Assembly: GCA_937875295.1 (NCBI GenBank)
Contig: CALLXS010000004.1
Location: forward strand, 1 to 13,661
Direction of reading: 5' to 3'
DNA length: 13,661 nucleotides
Source of the DNA: an uncultured bacterium
GTDB lineage: Bacteria > Bacteroidota > Ignavibacteria > Kapaibacteriales > UBA2268
The notes beneath the pieces were generated by a model. The model saw nothing but the letters and a program-made list of their open reading frames with translations. It searched no databases and was not told the origin of the DNA. How positions within the stretch are numbered: the first letter of the stretch is position 1; every line of letters starts with the position of its first letter. A program made the position numbers and the translations under genes. Shown here piece by piece: positions 7,110 through 13,661 of this stretch.

Positions 7110-7775
7110 ATGAATAATTCTAAAATAAATACTTTACTAATCGATTTTGGTGGAGTAATCTACGATATCGATACAAATTCTACAATTCTTGCATTCAAAA
7201 AACTATTTAGCAATGTGAATGAAAGCAATATAAGCAATGATAAGAAAATAAATTATTCTTCAATGCCATTTTTGAGCAAATACGAGAGAGGAGAAATTGA
7301 CACAAATGAATTTTTGATTTCTATTGCTAAGGCTTTCAATATCGAACTAAATGATAATAATATTTACCGTATTATAAATGCGTGGAATGTTACTTTGAGT
7401 GGGTTAAAACCAGAGATTGATAGGACTTTAGAAGAGCTTTCTAAGAATTATAACCTATATTTGCTGAGTAACACAAATGAATTACATTATAATTATTTTA
7501 TCGGTGAATGCTCTCTTATTTTTAATAAATACTTCAAAAAACTCTTTTTCTCCCATAAAATGGGTACTAATAAACCGAATTTAGAAATATTTGAGAAAGT
7601 ATTGAATGATATTGAAATAAACCCTGAAAATGTATTATTTATTGATGATTCAAAAGAAAATATCGATTCTGCAAAAATTTTAAAAATTAACACATATCAA
7701 ATAGGGAGTGATAATAATTCTATTTACAATTTGTCAGATTATTTACACACTGTATGTATGAATTCACAATTATAG
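7110..7775 (+). CDS. HAD superfamily hydrolase (subfamily IA, YihX-like)
   Basis: A 221-residue cytoplasmic HAD phosphatase-like protein. Motif I is IDFGGVIYDID with the nucleophile Asp12. The usual second Asp of DxD is a Gly here, as in YihX-type proteins that read DLGxV. The helical cap lies at about residues 20-95 and includes the family signature YERGEID (59-65). Motif II is LLSNTNE with Ser120. Motif III is Lys155 in GTNKPNLEIF. Motif IV is FIDDSKENI with Asp179 and Asp180. The substrate cannot be read from sequence; YihX acts on sugar phosphates and relatives on varied phosphoesters. The gene follows rsmB by 20 bp with no Shine-Dalgarno site, which fits translation from a shared message. 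Its end converges on the HIT gene 61 bp away. Confidence 0.85.
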   Translation: MNNSKINTLLIDFGGVIYDIDTNSTILAFKKLFSNVNESNISNDKKINYSSMPFLSKYERGEIDTNEFLISIAKAFNIELNDNNIYRIINAWNVTLSGLKPEIDRTLEELSKNYNLYLLSNTNELHYNYFIGECSLIFNKYFKKLFFSHKMGTNKPNLEIFEKVLNDIEINPENVLFIDDSKENIDSAKILKINTYQIGSDNNSIYNLSDYLHTVCMNSQL

Positions 7776-7799
7776 AATGTGATTTACACACTTTAGTAT

Positions 7800-7828
7800 A
7801 AAAATTTCAACATTTTTTAATTTTTTTT
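7800..7828 (+). terminator. Possible weak terminator after the rsmB-HAD operon
   Basis: AAAAAT (7800-7805) can pair with ATTTTT (7812-7817) over a 6-nt loop, followed by eight T at 7821-7828. The all-AT stem is weak, so this is a candidate only. It lies in the 61-bp gap between the two convergent genes. Confidence 0.25.
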
Positions 7829-7836
7829 GTAACGTT

Positions 7837-8343
7837 TTATTTTAATTGAATTTGATTGTAAAATTCTTCCTTAATTGCTATTTGTAATTTGCTCATCACT
7901 TCCGAAATAACTTTGGTATCGCAAATAGTCGAAATAAACCCAGTATCGCCATTCCATCTTGGAATAATATGTTGATGAATATGACCCGGTAAACCAGCTC
8001 CAGCACTTCGTCCTAAGTTCATTCCGACATTAAAAGCATCTGGGTGTTTTAGGGCTTTTAGCGTCATTATGGAGATTTTAGTTAAATACATAATATCAGC
8101 CATAGTTTCGGTTGATATTTTTTCAAATTCTCCTAAATGTTCATTTGGAGCAATTAGTATATGCCCCCCATTATATGGATATTTGTTTAAAAGAACTATC
8201 GAGAGCTTACTTCTATAAATAACTAATCTTTCTAAATCGTGAGATTTATCATTGATAGCATCGCAAATAAAGCAATTTGTATCTCCATCAAAAGAATATG
8301 ATTCTATGTATTGGCTTCGCCAAGGTGCCCAAAGTAAATCCAT
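7837..8343 (-). CDS. HIT family protein (Ap4A phosphorylase/hydrolase-like)
   Basis: A 168-residue histidine-triad protein that acts on nucleotide phosphate bonds. The triad is HIHQHII at 121-127, with His123 expected to be the nucleophile that forms a nucleotidyl-enzyme intermediate. The N-terminus LLWAPWRSQYI and the pair Cys24/Cys27 (CFIC) are typical of the branch that includes zinc-containing Ap4A phosphorylase-like proteins. GGHILIAPNEH (59-69) is the conserved strand before the active site. AGAGLPGHIH gives the approach to the triad. Length is normal for this group. Substrate (dinucleoside polyphosphate, or AMP conjugates) is inferred from family only. It is a single-gene minus-strand unit, convergent with the HAD gene and divergent from the 661-residue secreted protein gene. 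The leader shows no Shine-Dalgarno site. Confidence 0.9.
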   Translation of the reverse strand: MDLLWAPWRSQYIESYSFDGDTNCFICDAINDKSHDLERLVIYRSKLSIVLLNKYPYNGGHILIAPNEHLGEFEKISTETMADIMYLTKISIMTLKALKHPDAFNVGMNLGRSAGAGLPGHIHQHIIPRWNGDTGFISTICDTKVISEVMSKLQIAIKEEFYNQIQLK

Positions 8344-8514
8344 TTTATTTATTGTTCATATTAAAAATACTCTCAAAAATAAAACATTTTTAATGATAAA
8401 AACAATTATTTTTTTTATTTTATTTTTACGATTAAAAAGTTTTGTCACTAAAATAATATTATATTCGTTTTAAATATGTAACAATTAAAATGTTTAACAA
8501 TGGAATGAAAAGAA

Positions 8515-10500
8515 ATGAAAAATATTATGACTATATGCTTACTTTTTATAGCATATACTATCGGAATATTTGCCGAGCAACTGCAATATCCAATGAATGC
8601 AGTCTACAATGAAAATACTGGAAAATATTACGTAGCTCAAAATAATTTTAGACTTGTGACATTAAGCGAAAATCTACGTGATGCAGAATTATTCCAGGTT
8701 TATAATAGTTTCCCTATTATAGCTACTTACGGAAATATATTATTTGTAGGTCATGAAAATACCATTTTTGCTTATTTAAATGCACAACCAAATAATGGTG
8801 TAAGTGCAATTATTAATAATCCAGCAAATTTAGTGAACTTATCAACTACTGACCAAAATGGTACTTTTGTCATGTATGCTCATCTTGAAGATAATAATAT
8901 TTACAAATTATCAGAAATTAATCCTCTATCAGAAATAATTGCAACTCCTATCACAATCGATATCGGAAGTGATATTATTGTAAATATTTATGCAAATAAA
9001 GATATAATTTATATTGCTACTAAATCAGATGATGGCCAAAAATCTAATTTATACGCTCATTATTTAGAAGCTGAAACAACAAAGCTTATCTATTCAAATA
9101 GTAATGATCCGACAATAGTTGGAGTTACTGAAGATAATAATAATCACATTTTTATTGCATTTATGGGATTAGGCGACAATAGCTCATATATCGTGAGAAT
9201 GAATAAAGATAATTATCAATTTCAAAATTTTGCTACAAATTTGCCTCTAATTAATTCCATATCTTACAGAGCAGATAATGATAATTTAATTCTTGCAATG
9301 AATCAAATTAATGAAGTAAGATTAATTTTAGCAAATAAACCTCCTAAAGTTACATTATTAACTCCAGAAAAAGGCTCTTTGCTCGATGATAATAAAGTTA
9401 CATTCTCATGGTTACCAATTTCAGGTATTACTCAATATAAAATTTTAATAGCTAAAGATAAAGAGTATGTTGATGTAGTAAAAAGTCAACTTACTTCGCA
9501 AGCAAATACTGAAATTATAACTTTAGATTATGATACTAAATATTATTGGAAAGTAATGGCAATAAATTTTGGTATCGAAGGTGATTGGTCAAATACATTT
9601 GACTTTACAATTAATCCCCTCAATTTAGTAGCTCCTACACTGATAGAACCAGCTAACAATTCTGAAAATGTAAGTCTTACACCAAAATTCGTATGGTCTA
9701 AATTTAAACCAAATTACCAATATGAAATTCAAGTAAGTACGACTTCTGATTTTTCAAATATTTTGAAAAGTGCTAGAAATCTTTTAGATACTTTTGTTGT
9801 ATTCCCTGGTCCATTTGAAGAAGATAAATCTTATTTCTGGAGAGTACGTACTTATGTCAATCTTGAAGAAGCTAGCCCATGGTCTGGAACTTTCAAATTT
9901 AGTACAAAATTCACTATGCCAGCAGCGGCAATACTAGAATACCCTCAATATAATGAGGTAAATGTATCAATGTTACCTCTATTTAGGTGGGGAGCAGTAG
10001 AAGGTGCAAGTTTTTATAAACTCGAATTAAGCAAAGATATTAATTTCATAGAAGTTAATAATACTTTTAGATACGACGTACCATCAAATGGAGAAGCTAC
10101 GCAGACTTATAAAATCACTGATAGCATACTCACACATCTCACTCATTATTATTGGAGAGTGAAAGCAATGACTGCAAGAGGAGAAACAGAATGGTCTGAA
10201 ATTTGGCGATTCCAAACAATAAATAAATTAACTCCAAATTCAGTTTATGAATCATTATCTAATAATTCTCTTTATCCTATGCCAGCTTCAGATTATCTAT
10301 TTATAAAAAGAGATGATTTTCTTGCAAATGATTTCTCAATAAAATTATTTACAAGTAATGGTCAAGAAATTAAAAATCTAAATTACACAATTTCTAATGA
10401 TTTTATTAAATTAGATGTTATTAATTTGAATAATGGATTGTACAATATTGTGATAGAAACTCCTAAAGGAAATTATATTAATAAATTTATTAAAAATTAG
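8515..10500 (+). CDS. Secreted fibronectin-III-like protein with T9SS sorting domain
   Basis: A 661-residue exported protein. Residues 1-20 are a signal peptide with a likely cut after GIFA. Residues 21-270 are strand-rich repeats (for example YYVAQNNFRLVTL and DIIYIATKSDDG) that look like a beta-propeller, which is inference. Three fibronectin-III-like domains follow at about 275-367, 370-465 and 467-566. Each opens with a TP/EP/YP segment and F.W, and carries (Y/F)(Y/F)W(K/R)V in the middle. The last 75 residues or so, from SLYPMPASDYLFIK to GNYINKFIKN, fit a T9SS type A sorting domain. A surface or extracellular binding role is likely; no catalytic motif is visible. ATG at 8515 is chosen because it gives a complete signal peptide; a second ATG at 8527 is possible. 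It is a single gene ending at a strong terminator. Confidence 0.88.
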   Translation: MKNIMTICLLFIAYTIGIFAEQLQYPMNAVYNENTGKYYVAQNNFRLVTLSENLRDAELFQVYNSFPIIATYGNILFVGHENTIFAYLNAQPNNGVSAIINNPANLVNLSTTDQNGTFVMYAHLEDNNIYKLSEINPLSEIIATPITIDIGSDIIVNIYANKDIIYIATKSDDGQKSNLYAHYLEAETTKLIYSNSNDPTIVGVTEDNNNHIFIAFMGLGDNSSYIVRMNKDNYQFQNFATNLPLINSISYRADNDNLILAMNQINEVRLILANKPPKVTLLTPEKGSLLDDNKVTFSWLPISGITQYKILIAKDKEYVDVVKSQLTSQANTEIITLDYDTKYYWKVMAINFGIEGDWSNTFDFTINPLNLVAPTLIEPANNSENVSLTPKFVWSKFKPNYQYEIQVSTTSDFSNILKSARNLLDTFVVFPGPFEEDKSYFWRVRTYVNLEEASPWSGTFKFSTKFTMPAAAILEYPQYNEVNVSMLPLFRWGAVEGASFYKLELSKDINFIEVNNTFRYDVPSNGEATQTYKITDSILTHLTHYYWRVKAMTARGETEWSEIWRFQTINKLTPNSVYESLSNNSLYPMPASDYLFIKRDDFLANDFSIKLFTSNGQEIKNLNYTISNDFIKLDVINLNNGLYNIVIETPKGNYINKFIKN

Positions 10501-10533
10501 TTCCCCTTCTTCACTTTGATTTTTAATAAATTG

Positions 10534-10565
10534 AAAAAGCTACCCCTAAAGGGTAGCTTTTTTTT
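10534..10565. terminator. Bidirectional intrinsic terminator
   Basis: A perfect stem AAGCTACCC/GGGTAGCTT with a 5-nt loop is extended by A-T pairs to about 12 bp (10534-10545 with 10551-10562). On the plus strand it is followed by a T-run to 10565, ending the 661-residue protein gene 34 bp earlier. The five A before it act as a T-run on the minus strand, so it can also end the hslV-hslU cluster, whose last stop is at 10597. Confidence 0.9.
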
Positions 10566-10596
10566 CTCAATCTTTATATAAATCTTTATTTATATT

Positions 10597-10785
10597 CTAT
10601 TTATCATTTTTATTGCTTTTTACAGGGAATCCTACTATCCCACCAAACAGAGCTCCGATTACTGTCATCTTACTCCAAGACGAAGAAATTGGGCAACCAT
10701 TAGTGCAACCATAGAAATGATACCATGCGTATCCGAGCACGCCACCCACTGCTATAAATATTATTAATTTTATGTATTTATTCAT
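10597..10785 (-). CDS. Small two-TM membrane protein, DUF6132-like
   Basis: A 62-residue protein with two membrane segments (about 5-24 and 41-54). Between them is a short loop reading GCTNGCPISS (26-35), with Cys27 and Cys31. The Gly-Cys...Cys-Pro-Ile loop between two Gly-rich helices matches my memory of the DUF6132 family of Bacteroidota-type bacteria, whose function is unknown. The two cysteines could bind a metal or form a disulfide; this is a guess. It starts 22 bp after hslU, with a weak AAGAAG site before ATG, and is the last gene before the bidirectional terminator. It is probably co-transcribed with hslVU, which need not mean a shared function. Confidence 0.75.
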   Translation of the reverse strand: MNKYIKLIIFIAVGGVLGYAWYHFYGCTNGCPISSSWSKMTVIGALFGGIVGFPVKSNKNDK

Positions 10786-10807
10786 ATTAATTACTTCTTT
10801 TTATATT

Positions 10808-12238
10808 TTATAAAATAAACTTACTTAAATCACCATTTTTAACTATACTATTTAAATGCTGTTTTACTTCATCTTCGGTAATTAGCACGTTTTTATTATC
10901 AATGTTATCTGGAGTATTAAATAAAATATCATCGAGCAAAGTAGTTAAAATAGTATGTAGTCTTCTGGCTCCAATATTTGTAACTTCTGCATTGACAAAA
11001 GCAGCCGATTTTGCAATCTCTTTAATAGCTGATTCATCAAATTCTAAATTCACACCTTCTGATTTAAGTAATGCTTGATATTGTTTAATCAGTGCATTTT
11101 CTGGAAGAGTAAGAATTTTAATAAAATCATCTTCACTAAGACTATTTAATTCCACTCTGATTGGGAACCGACCTTGTAATTCTGGGATTAAATCTGCTGG
11201 TTTGCTCACATGAAAAGCTCCGGAAGAAATAAATAATATATGCTCGGTTTTCACTGGACCATATTTTGTATTTACATTAGTTCCTTCAACTATTGGTAGC
11301 AAATCGCGTTGCACGCCTTCTCTCGATACTTCAGCAGAACCAGAACTATTAGAACCTTTAGATGCAACTTTATCAATTTCGTCGATAAAAACTATTCCAC
11401 TATGCTCGGCACTTTTCACAGCTTCTCTTACAATGGCATCCATATCAATTAATTTTTCTACTTCTTCCTTTTGCAGATATTTTATTGCCTCTGATACCTT
11501 CATTTTAATTTTTTTATGTTTTTTGGGAATCATACCACCTAACATATCTTGCAGGTTCATTCCCATTTCATCCATTCCAATTGGTCCAAGAATTTGCATC
11601 GATGATACAGTATCCACCACAGCATCAATTTCAATTTCTCTGTCATCTAGTTTCCCATCATTTAGCATTTTCCTAAATTTCTCACGAGTGCGAGCATTAT
11701 CGTCATTTTCATTATCGCTAATATTATCGAATGATGGACTCTTTACTAATGGTGGAATTAGTATATCTAATACTCTATTTTCAGCTGCTACTTTTGCTGC
11801 TTCTTGTTTTAGCAAGGTCTGTTCATTTCTATGCATTTGGACAGATTTTTCTACTAAATCTCTAATCATAGATTCCACATCTCGCCCTACATAACCAACT
11901 TCTGTGTATTTAGTAGCTTCGACTTTCACAAAAGGTGCATTAGCTAATTTAGCTAATCGCCTTGCTATTTCGGTTTTGCCTACTCCGGTTGGACCAATCA
12001 TTATTATATTATTTGGTATTATTTCATCTCTAAGTTCTTTGCGTACTTGTAAGCGTCTCCATCTATTTCTTAGAGCTATAGCTACTGCTTTCTTTGCATT
12101 AGATTGCCCAATAATATATTTATCTAATTCTGCTACAATTTGTCTTGGAGTGAGTGGTTCATTTTCTTTTAATTGTTTTTGAACAAAATTAATTACTTTA
12201 TCTTTTTGTTCATTACTTAAATTTATATTTTCTTCCAT
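10808..12238 (-). CDS. hslU: HslU, ATPase subunit of the HslUV protease
   Basis: The AAA+ unfoldase that feeds substrates into HslV in the cytoplasm. The conserved start PLTPRQIVAELDKYIIGQ begins at residue 28. Walker A is GPTGVGKT (82-89). The pore loop GYVG lies at 115-118. The inserted I-domain runs from about 120 to 245 and is acidic and variable near 170-205. Walker B is FIDEID (284-289). Other conserved parts are LQGRFPIRVEL (354-364), which carries the arginine finger, and GARRLHT (423-429), the sensor 2 region. The protein ends in LSKFIL, the tail that docks into HslV. At 476 residues it is longer than the 443 of E. coli, mainly through about 25 extra N-terminal residues and the I-domain. 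It follows hslV by 40 bp without a Shine-Dalgarno site. Confidence 0.97.
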   Translation of the reverse strand: MEENINLSNEQKDKVINFVQKQLKENEPLTPRQIVAELDKYIIGQSNAKKAVAIALRNRWRRLQVRKELRDEIIPNNIIMIGPTGVGKTEIARRLAKLANAPFVKVEATKYTEVGYVGRDVESMIRDLVEKSVQMHRNEQTLLKQEAAKVAAENRVLDILIPPLVKSPSFDNISDNENDDNARTREKFRKMLNDGKLDDREIEIDAVVDTVSSMQILGPIGMDEMGMNLQDMLGGMIPKKHKKIKMKVSEAIKYLQKEEVEKLIDMDAIVREAVKSAEHSGIVFIDEIDKVASKGSNSSGSAEVSREGVQRDLLPIVEGTNVNTKYGPVKTEHILFISSGAFHVSKPADLIPELQGRFPIRVELNSLSEDDFIKILTLPENALIKQYQALLKSEGVNLEFDESAIKEIAKSAAFVNAEVTNIGARRLHTILTTLLDDILFNTPDNIDNKNVLITEDEVKQHLNSIVKNGDLSKFIL

Positions 12239-12278
12239 TTATTTTGTATTATTATTTTTTTTATAAAACTTAATTAAG

Positions 12279-12833
12279 TTACTGTAATTCTTCTACTACG
12301 ATATGATCATTTGTATAAATGCAAATTTCTGAAGCAATTTTTAGGGCTTCGCCTGCAATTTCCTTAGCAGATAGATTGGAATGTTTCATCATAGCTCTTG
12401 CAGCAGATAGGGCATACATTCCGCCGGAACCAATGGTAATAATGTTATCATCTGGTTCAATTACATCACCGGTACCGCTAATTAATAAGATTTTATTATT
12501 ATCCATAGCAATTAGCATAGCTTCTAATTTACGTAAATAGCGATCAGTCCTCCAATCTTTTGCAAGTTCAATTGATGCTCTATATAAATTCCCATTGTGC
12601 GATTCGAGTTTTTCTTCAAATCTTTGTAATAGTGTAAAAGCATCAGCAGTAGCACCGGCAAATCCTACCATAATTTTATCATTATATACTTTCCTTACTT
12701 TTTTAGCTGAATGTTTCATTACAGTGTTATTTAAGCTAACTTGTCCATCAGCAGCGAGTGCTGCTTTTCCATCTTTTAATACTCCACATACAGTTGTAGA
12801 TCTTATTTCCGGATAAAAATTATTTTTTTTCAT
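12279..12833 (-). CDS. hslV: HslV, peptidase subunit of the HslUV protease
   Basis: A 184-residue proteasome-beta-like threonine peptidase that forms the double-hexamer core of HslUV. The mature N-terminus should be Thr13 of STTVCGV, after removal of a 12-residue propeptide (MKKNNFYPEIRS). The E. coli enzyme only loses its Met. Other typical segments are ALAADGQVSL (29-38), the KVRKVYNDKIMVGFAGATAD region (46-65) with the conserved Lys and GFAG, the RTDRYLRKLEAM stretch, and ITIGSGGMYALSAARAM with the GSGG turn. All key residues appear intact. No in-frame ATG, GTG or TTG start sits next to the Thr, so the propeptide looks real. It heads the hslV-hslU pair and follows the PH-like gene by 73 bp. 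Confidence 0.97.
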   Translation of the reverse strand: MKKNNFYPEIRSTTVCGVLKDGKAALAADGQVSLNNTVMKHSAKKVRKVYNDKIMVGFAGATADAFTLLQRFEEKLESHNGNLYRASIELAKDWRTDRYLRKLEAMLIAMDNNKILLISGTGDVIEPDDNIITIGSGGMYALSAARAMMKHSNLSAKEIAGEALKIASEICIYTNDHIVVEELQ

Positions 12834-12906
12834 TTATGTTATTTGTTTTTGTATTTTAATAATTATCTAATTTTACTAATTAACTATAATTTAATAAGAG
12901 TAATTA

Positions 12907-13404
12907 TTAGCTATTATTTTCTTCGACTAATATTTTTAAATAATTGATATATTTAACTAATAATTCATCGTCAGAATAGCTATTTGGTCTAAATCGTATA
13001 GCATATTTCCTGTTTTTCACTCTTATCCTAACGATTTTATAAAGAGTCGTCACATTCCCTCTTTTATATTTACCAATTGATATTTTGCTAATCTCATTTA
13101 CTTTATATTCACGTATTTTATTACGTGTTTTGAAAATAATAGATTCATTGCTAATTATTATTGATTTCTTTTTTAAATAATTATATAATAAAAATATGGC
13201 TGAAAGTACCATAAAGATGAAAAGCAAGCCCATCACAGGGTCTCTCCATTTAATAGTAACATATCCTTCTTCAATGCTACCTCTTAGGACACCATATATT
13301 ATCATTACAATAAAATATGCAGTTAAATATTGCCAGTAGAAATCTATCCTCTGCGGAAATTCTTTTGGTTCGAATGATATTTTATTTGAATTATTTTTAT
13401 TCAT
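12907..13404 (-). CDS. Two-TM membrane protein with PH-like C-terminal domain
   Basis: I do not recognise a specific gene. The 165-residue product has a hydrophilic N-terminus (1-22), two membrane helices (about 24-40 and 57-76), then a basic strand-rich domain (79-163) opening SIIISNESIIFKTRNKIREY. That layout, two helices followed by I(T/S)NE-type strands and a KVNEISKISI turn, is that of small bacterial PH-domain (bPH2-like) membrane proteins. The domain would face the cytoplasm if the usual topology holds. No catalytic motif is visible. It is the first gene of the minus-strand run ending with hslU and the DUF6132-like gene; the 73-bp gap to hslV could still hold an hslV promoter. There is no Shine-Dalgarno site before ATG. 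Confidence 0.75.
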   Translation of the reverse strand: MNKNNSNKISFEPKEFPQRIDFYWQYLTAYFIVMIIYGVLRGSIEEGYVTIKWRDPVMGLLFIFMVLSAIFLLYNYLKKKSIIISNESIIFKTRNKIREYKVNEISKISIGKYKRGNVTTLYKIVRIRVKNRKYAIRFRPNSYSDDELLVKYINYLKILVEENNS

Positions 13405-13527
13405 ATTAAATTAATCATTTTAAATTAATATCTTTTTTCTAATATTTATATAGACGATATTTTACTACTAAATTTTAAATATTTTTAATTGTTAAAAATC
13501 AGGTTCTTATAAACGATTAATATTTAT

Positions 13528-13559
13528 AAAAAAAAAGAGCGAATTATAATAATTCGCTC
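13528..13559 (-). terminator. Intrinsic terminator of the gene entering from the right edge
   Basis: Read on the minus strand, GAGCGAATT and AATTCGCTC form a perfect 9-bp stem (13551-13559 with 13537-13545) over a 5-nt loop, followed by nine T (13536-13528). It lies 23 bp after the stop codon of the partial minus-strand gene. There is no T-run on the plus side, so it is one-directional. Confidence 0.85.
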
Positions 13560-13582
13560 CTTATGTTTAATTTATATAAATA

Positions 13583-13661
13583 TTAAAATCCTGGTAAACT
13601 TCTACCTCTGCTACCGCTTGAAATTCTCGATGAATTTCTTGAAGAACCAGTAGAATTAGTC
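13583..13661 (-). CDS. C-terminal end of an unidentified Ser/Arg/Gly-rich protein
   Basis: Only the last 25 codons and the stop of this minus-strand gene are inside the window. The tail is rich in Ser, Arg and Gly (SSRNSSRISSGSRGR) and ends SLPGF. Such basic, disordered tails often occur on nucleic-acid-binding proteins, but nothing here names the protein. I chose this frame because its third codon positions are nearly all A or T, as in the neighbouring genes. A second frame is also open across the same bases. The terminator just downstream supports that some gene ends here. Confidence 0.55.
   Translation of the reverse strand, partial: TNSTGSSRNSSRISSGSRGRSLPGF

Noticed and set aside
7741..7792. 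11-bp direct repeat ATTTACACACT at 7741 and 7782, considered as an attachment or insertion footprint
   Set aside because: It is too short, one copy lies inside the HAD coding end, and there is nothing between the copies that looks inserted.
7493..8473. Open frames at 7493-7693 (minus) and 8252-8473 (plus)
   Set aside because: They overlap the well-supported HAD and HIT genes on the opposite strand and show no protein family features.
11433..12816. Plus-strand frames at 11433-11894, 11904-12182, 12319-12540 and 12595-12816
   Set aside because: All are antisense shadows of hslU and hslV, whose motifs are complete.
13576..13661. Alternative open frame at the right edge ending QDFNIYIN
   Set aside because: Its third codon positions hold more G/C than the chosen frame and its composition is less like the neighbours. 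With only about 25 codons visible this rejection is tentative.

Overview
The window looks like a chromosomal segment of an AT-rich bacterium from the Bacteroidota/Chlorobi/Ignavibacteria side of the FCB group. The main evidence is two proteins ending in type IX secretion (T9SS) sorting domains, plus A-rich leaders without Shine-Dalgarno sites in front of most genes. A Kapabacteria- or Ignavibacteria-like host is my best guess. It rests on protein style and not on a marker gene. No rRNA, tRNA, CRISPR array, transposase or integrase is visible.

Layout. Positions 1-4209 (minus) are one uninterrupted reading frame of at least 1,403 codons. It has a signal peptide, an N-terminal domain and a GTYPNP motif of the kind seen in fibre-like surface proteins, and then more than 750 residues of short Thr/Val/Gly/Ala/Leu repeats that run off the left edge. 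Just upstream in the same direction (4271-4855, minus) is a 194-residue secreted protein with a T9SS sorting domain. The two form a likely surface-fibre cassette, and they are the only genes here with clear Shine-Dalgarno sites. Positions 4856-5679 are an 824-bp, very AT-rich gap holding the presumed divergent promoters and a few weak hairpins.

To the right, rsmB (16S rRNA m5C methyltransferase, 5680-7089) and a HAD phosphatase (7110-7775) form a short plus-strand operon. It converges on a HIT-family nucleotide hydrolase/transferase gene (7837-8343, minus). A 661-residue secreted protein follows (8515-10500, plus), with three fibronectin-III-like domains and a T9SS sorting domain. A strong bidirectional terminator (10534-10565) separates it from a minus-strand cluster. 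In transcription order that cluster is a two-TM PH-like protein (13404-12907), hslV (12833-12279), hslU (12238-10808) and a tiny DUF6132-like membrane protein (10785-10597). The right edge holds the last 25 codons of another minus-strand gene, followed by its own terminator.

The housekeeping genes cover RNA modification, proteolysis by the HslUV two-component protease and small-molecule phosphate chemistry. The surface genes are a separate theme: export by Sec and then T9SS, and display of a long repetitive fibre. The fibre gene is the least ordinary object in the window. It differs from its neighbours in base composition, ribosome-binding site and repeat structure, and its C-terminus lies outside the window.
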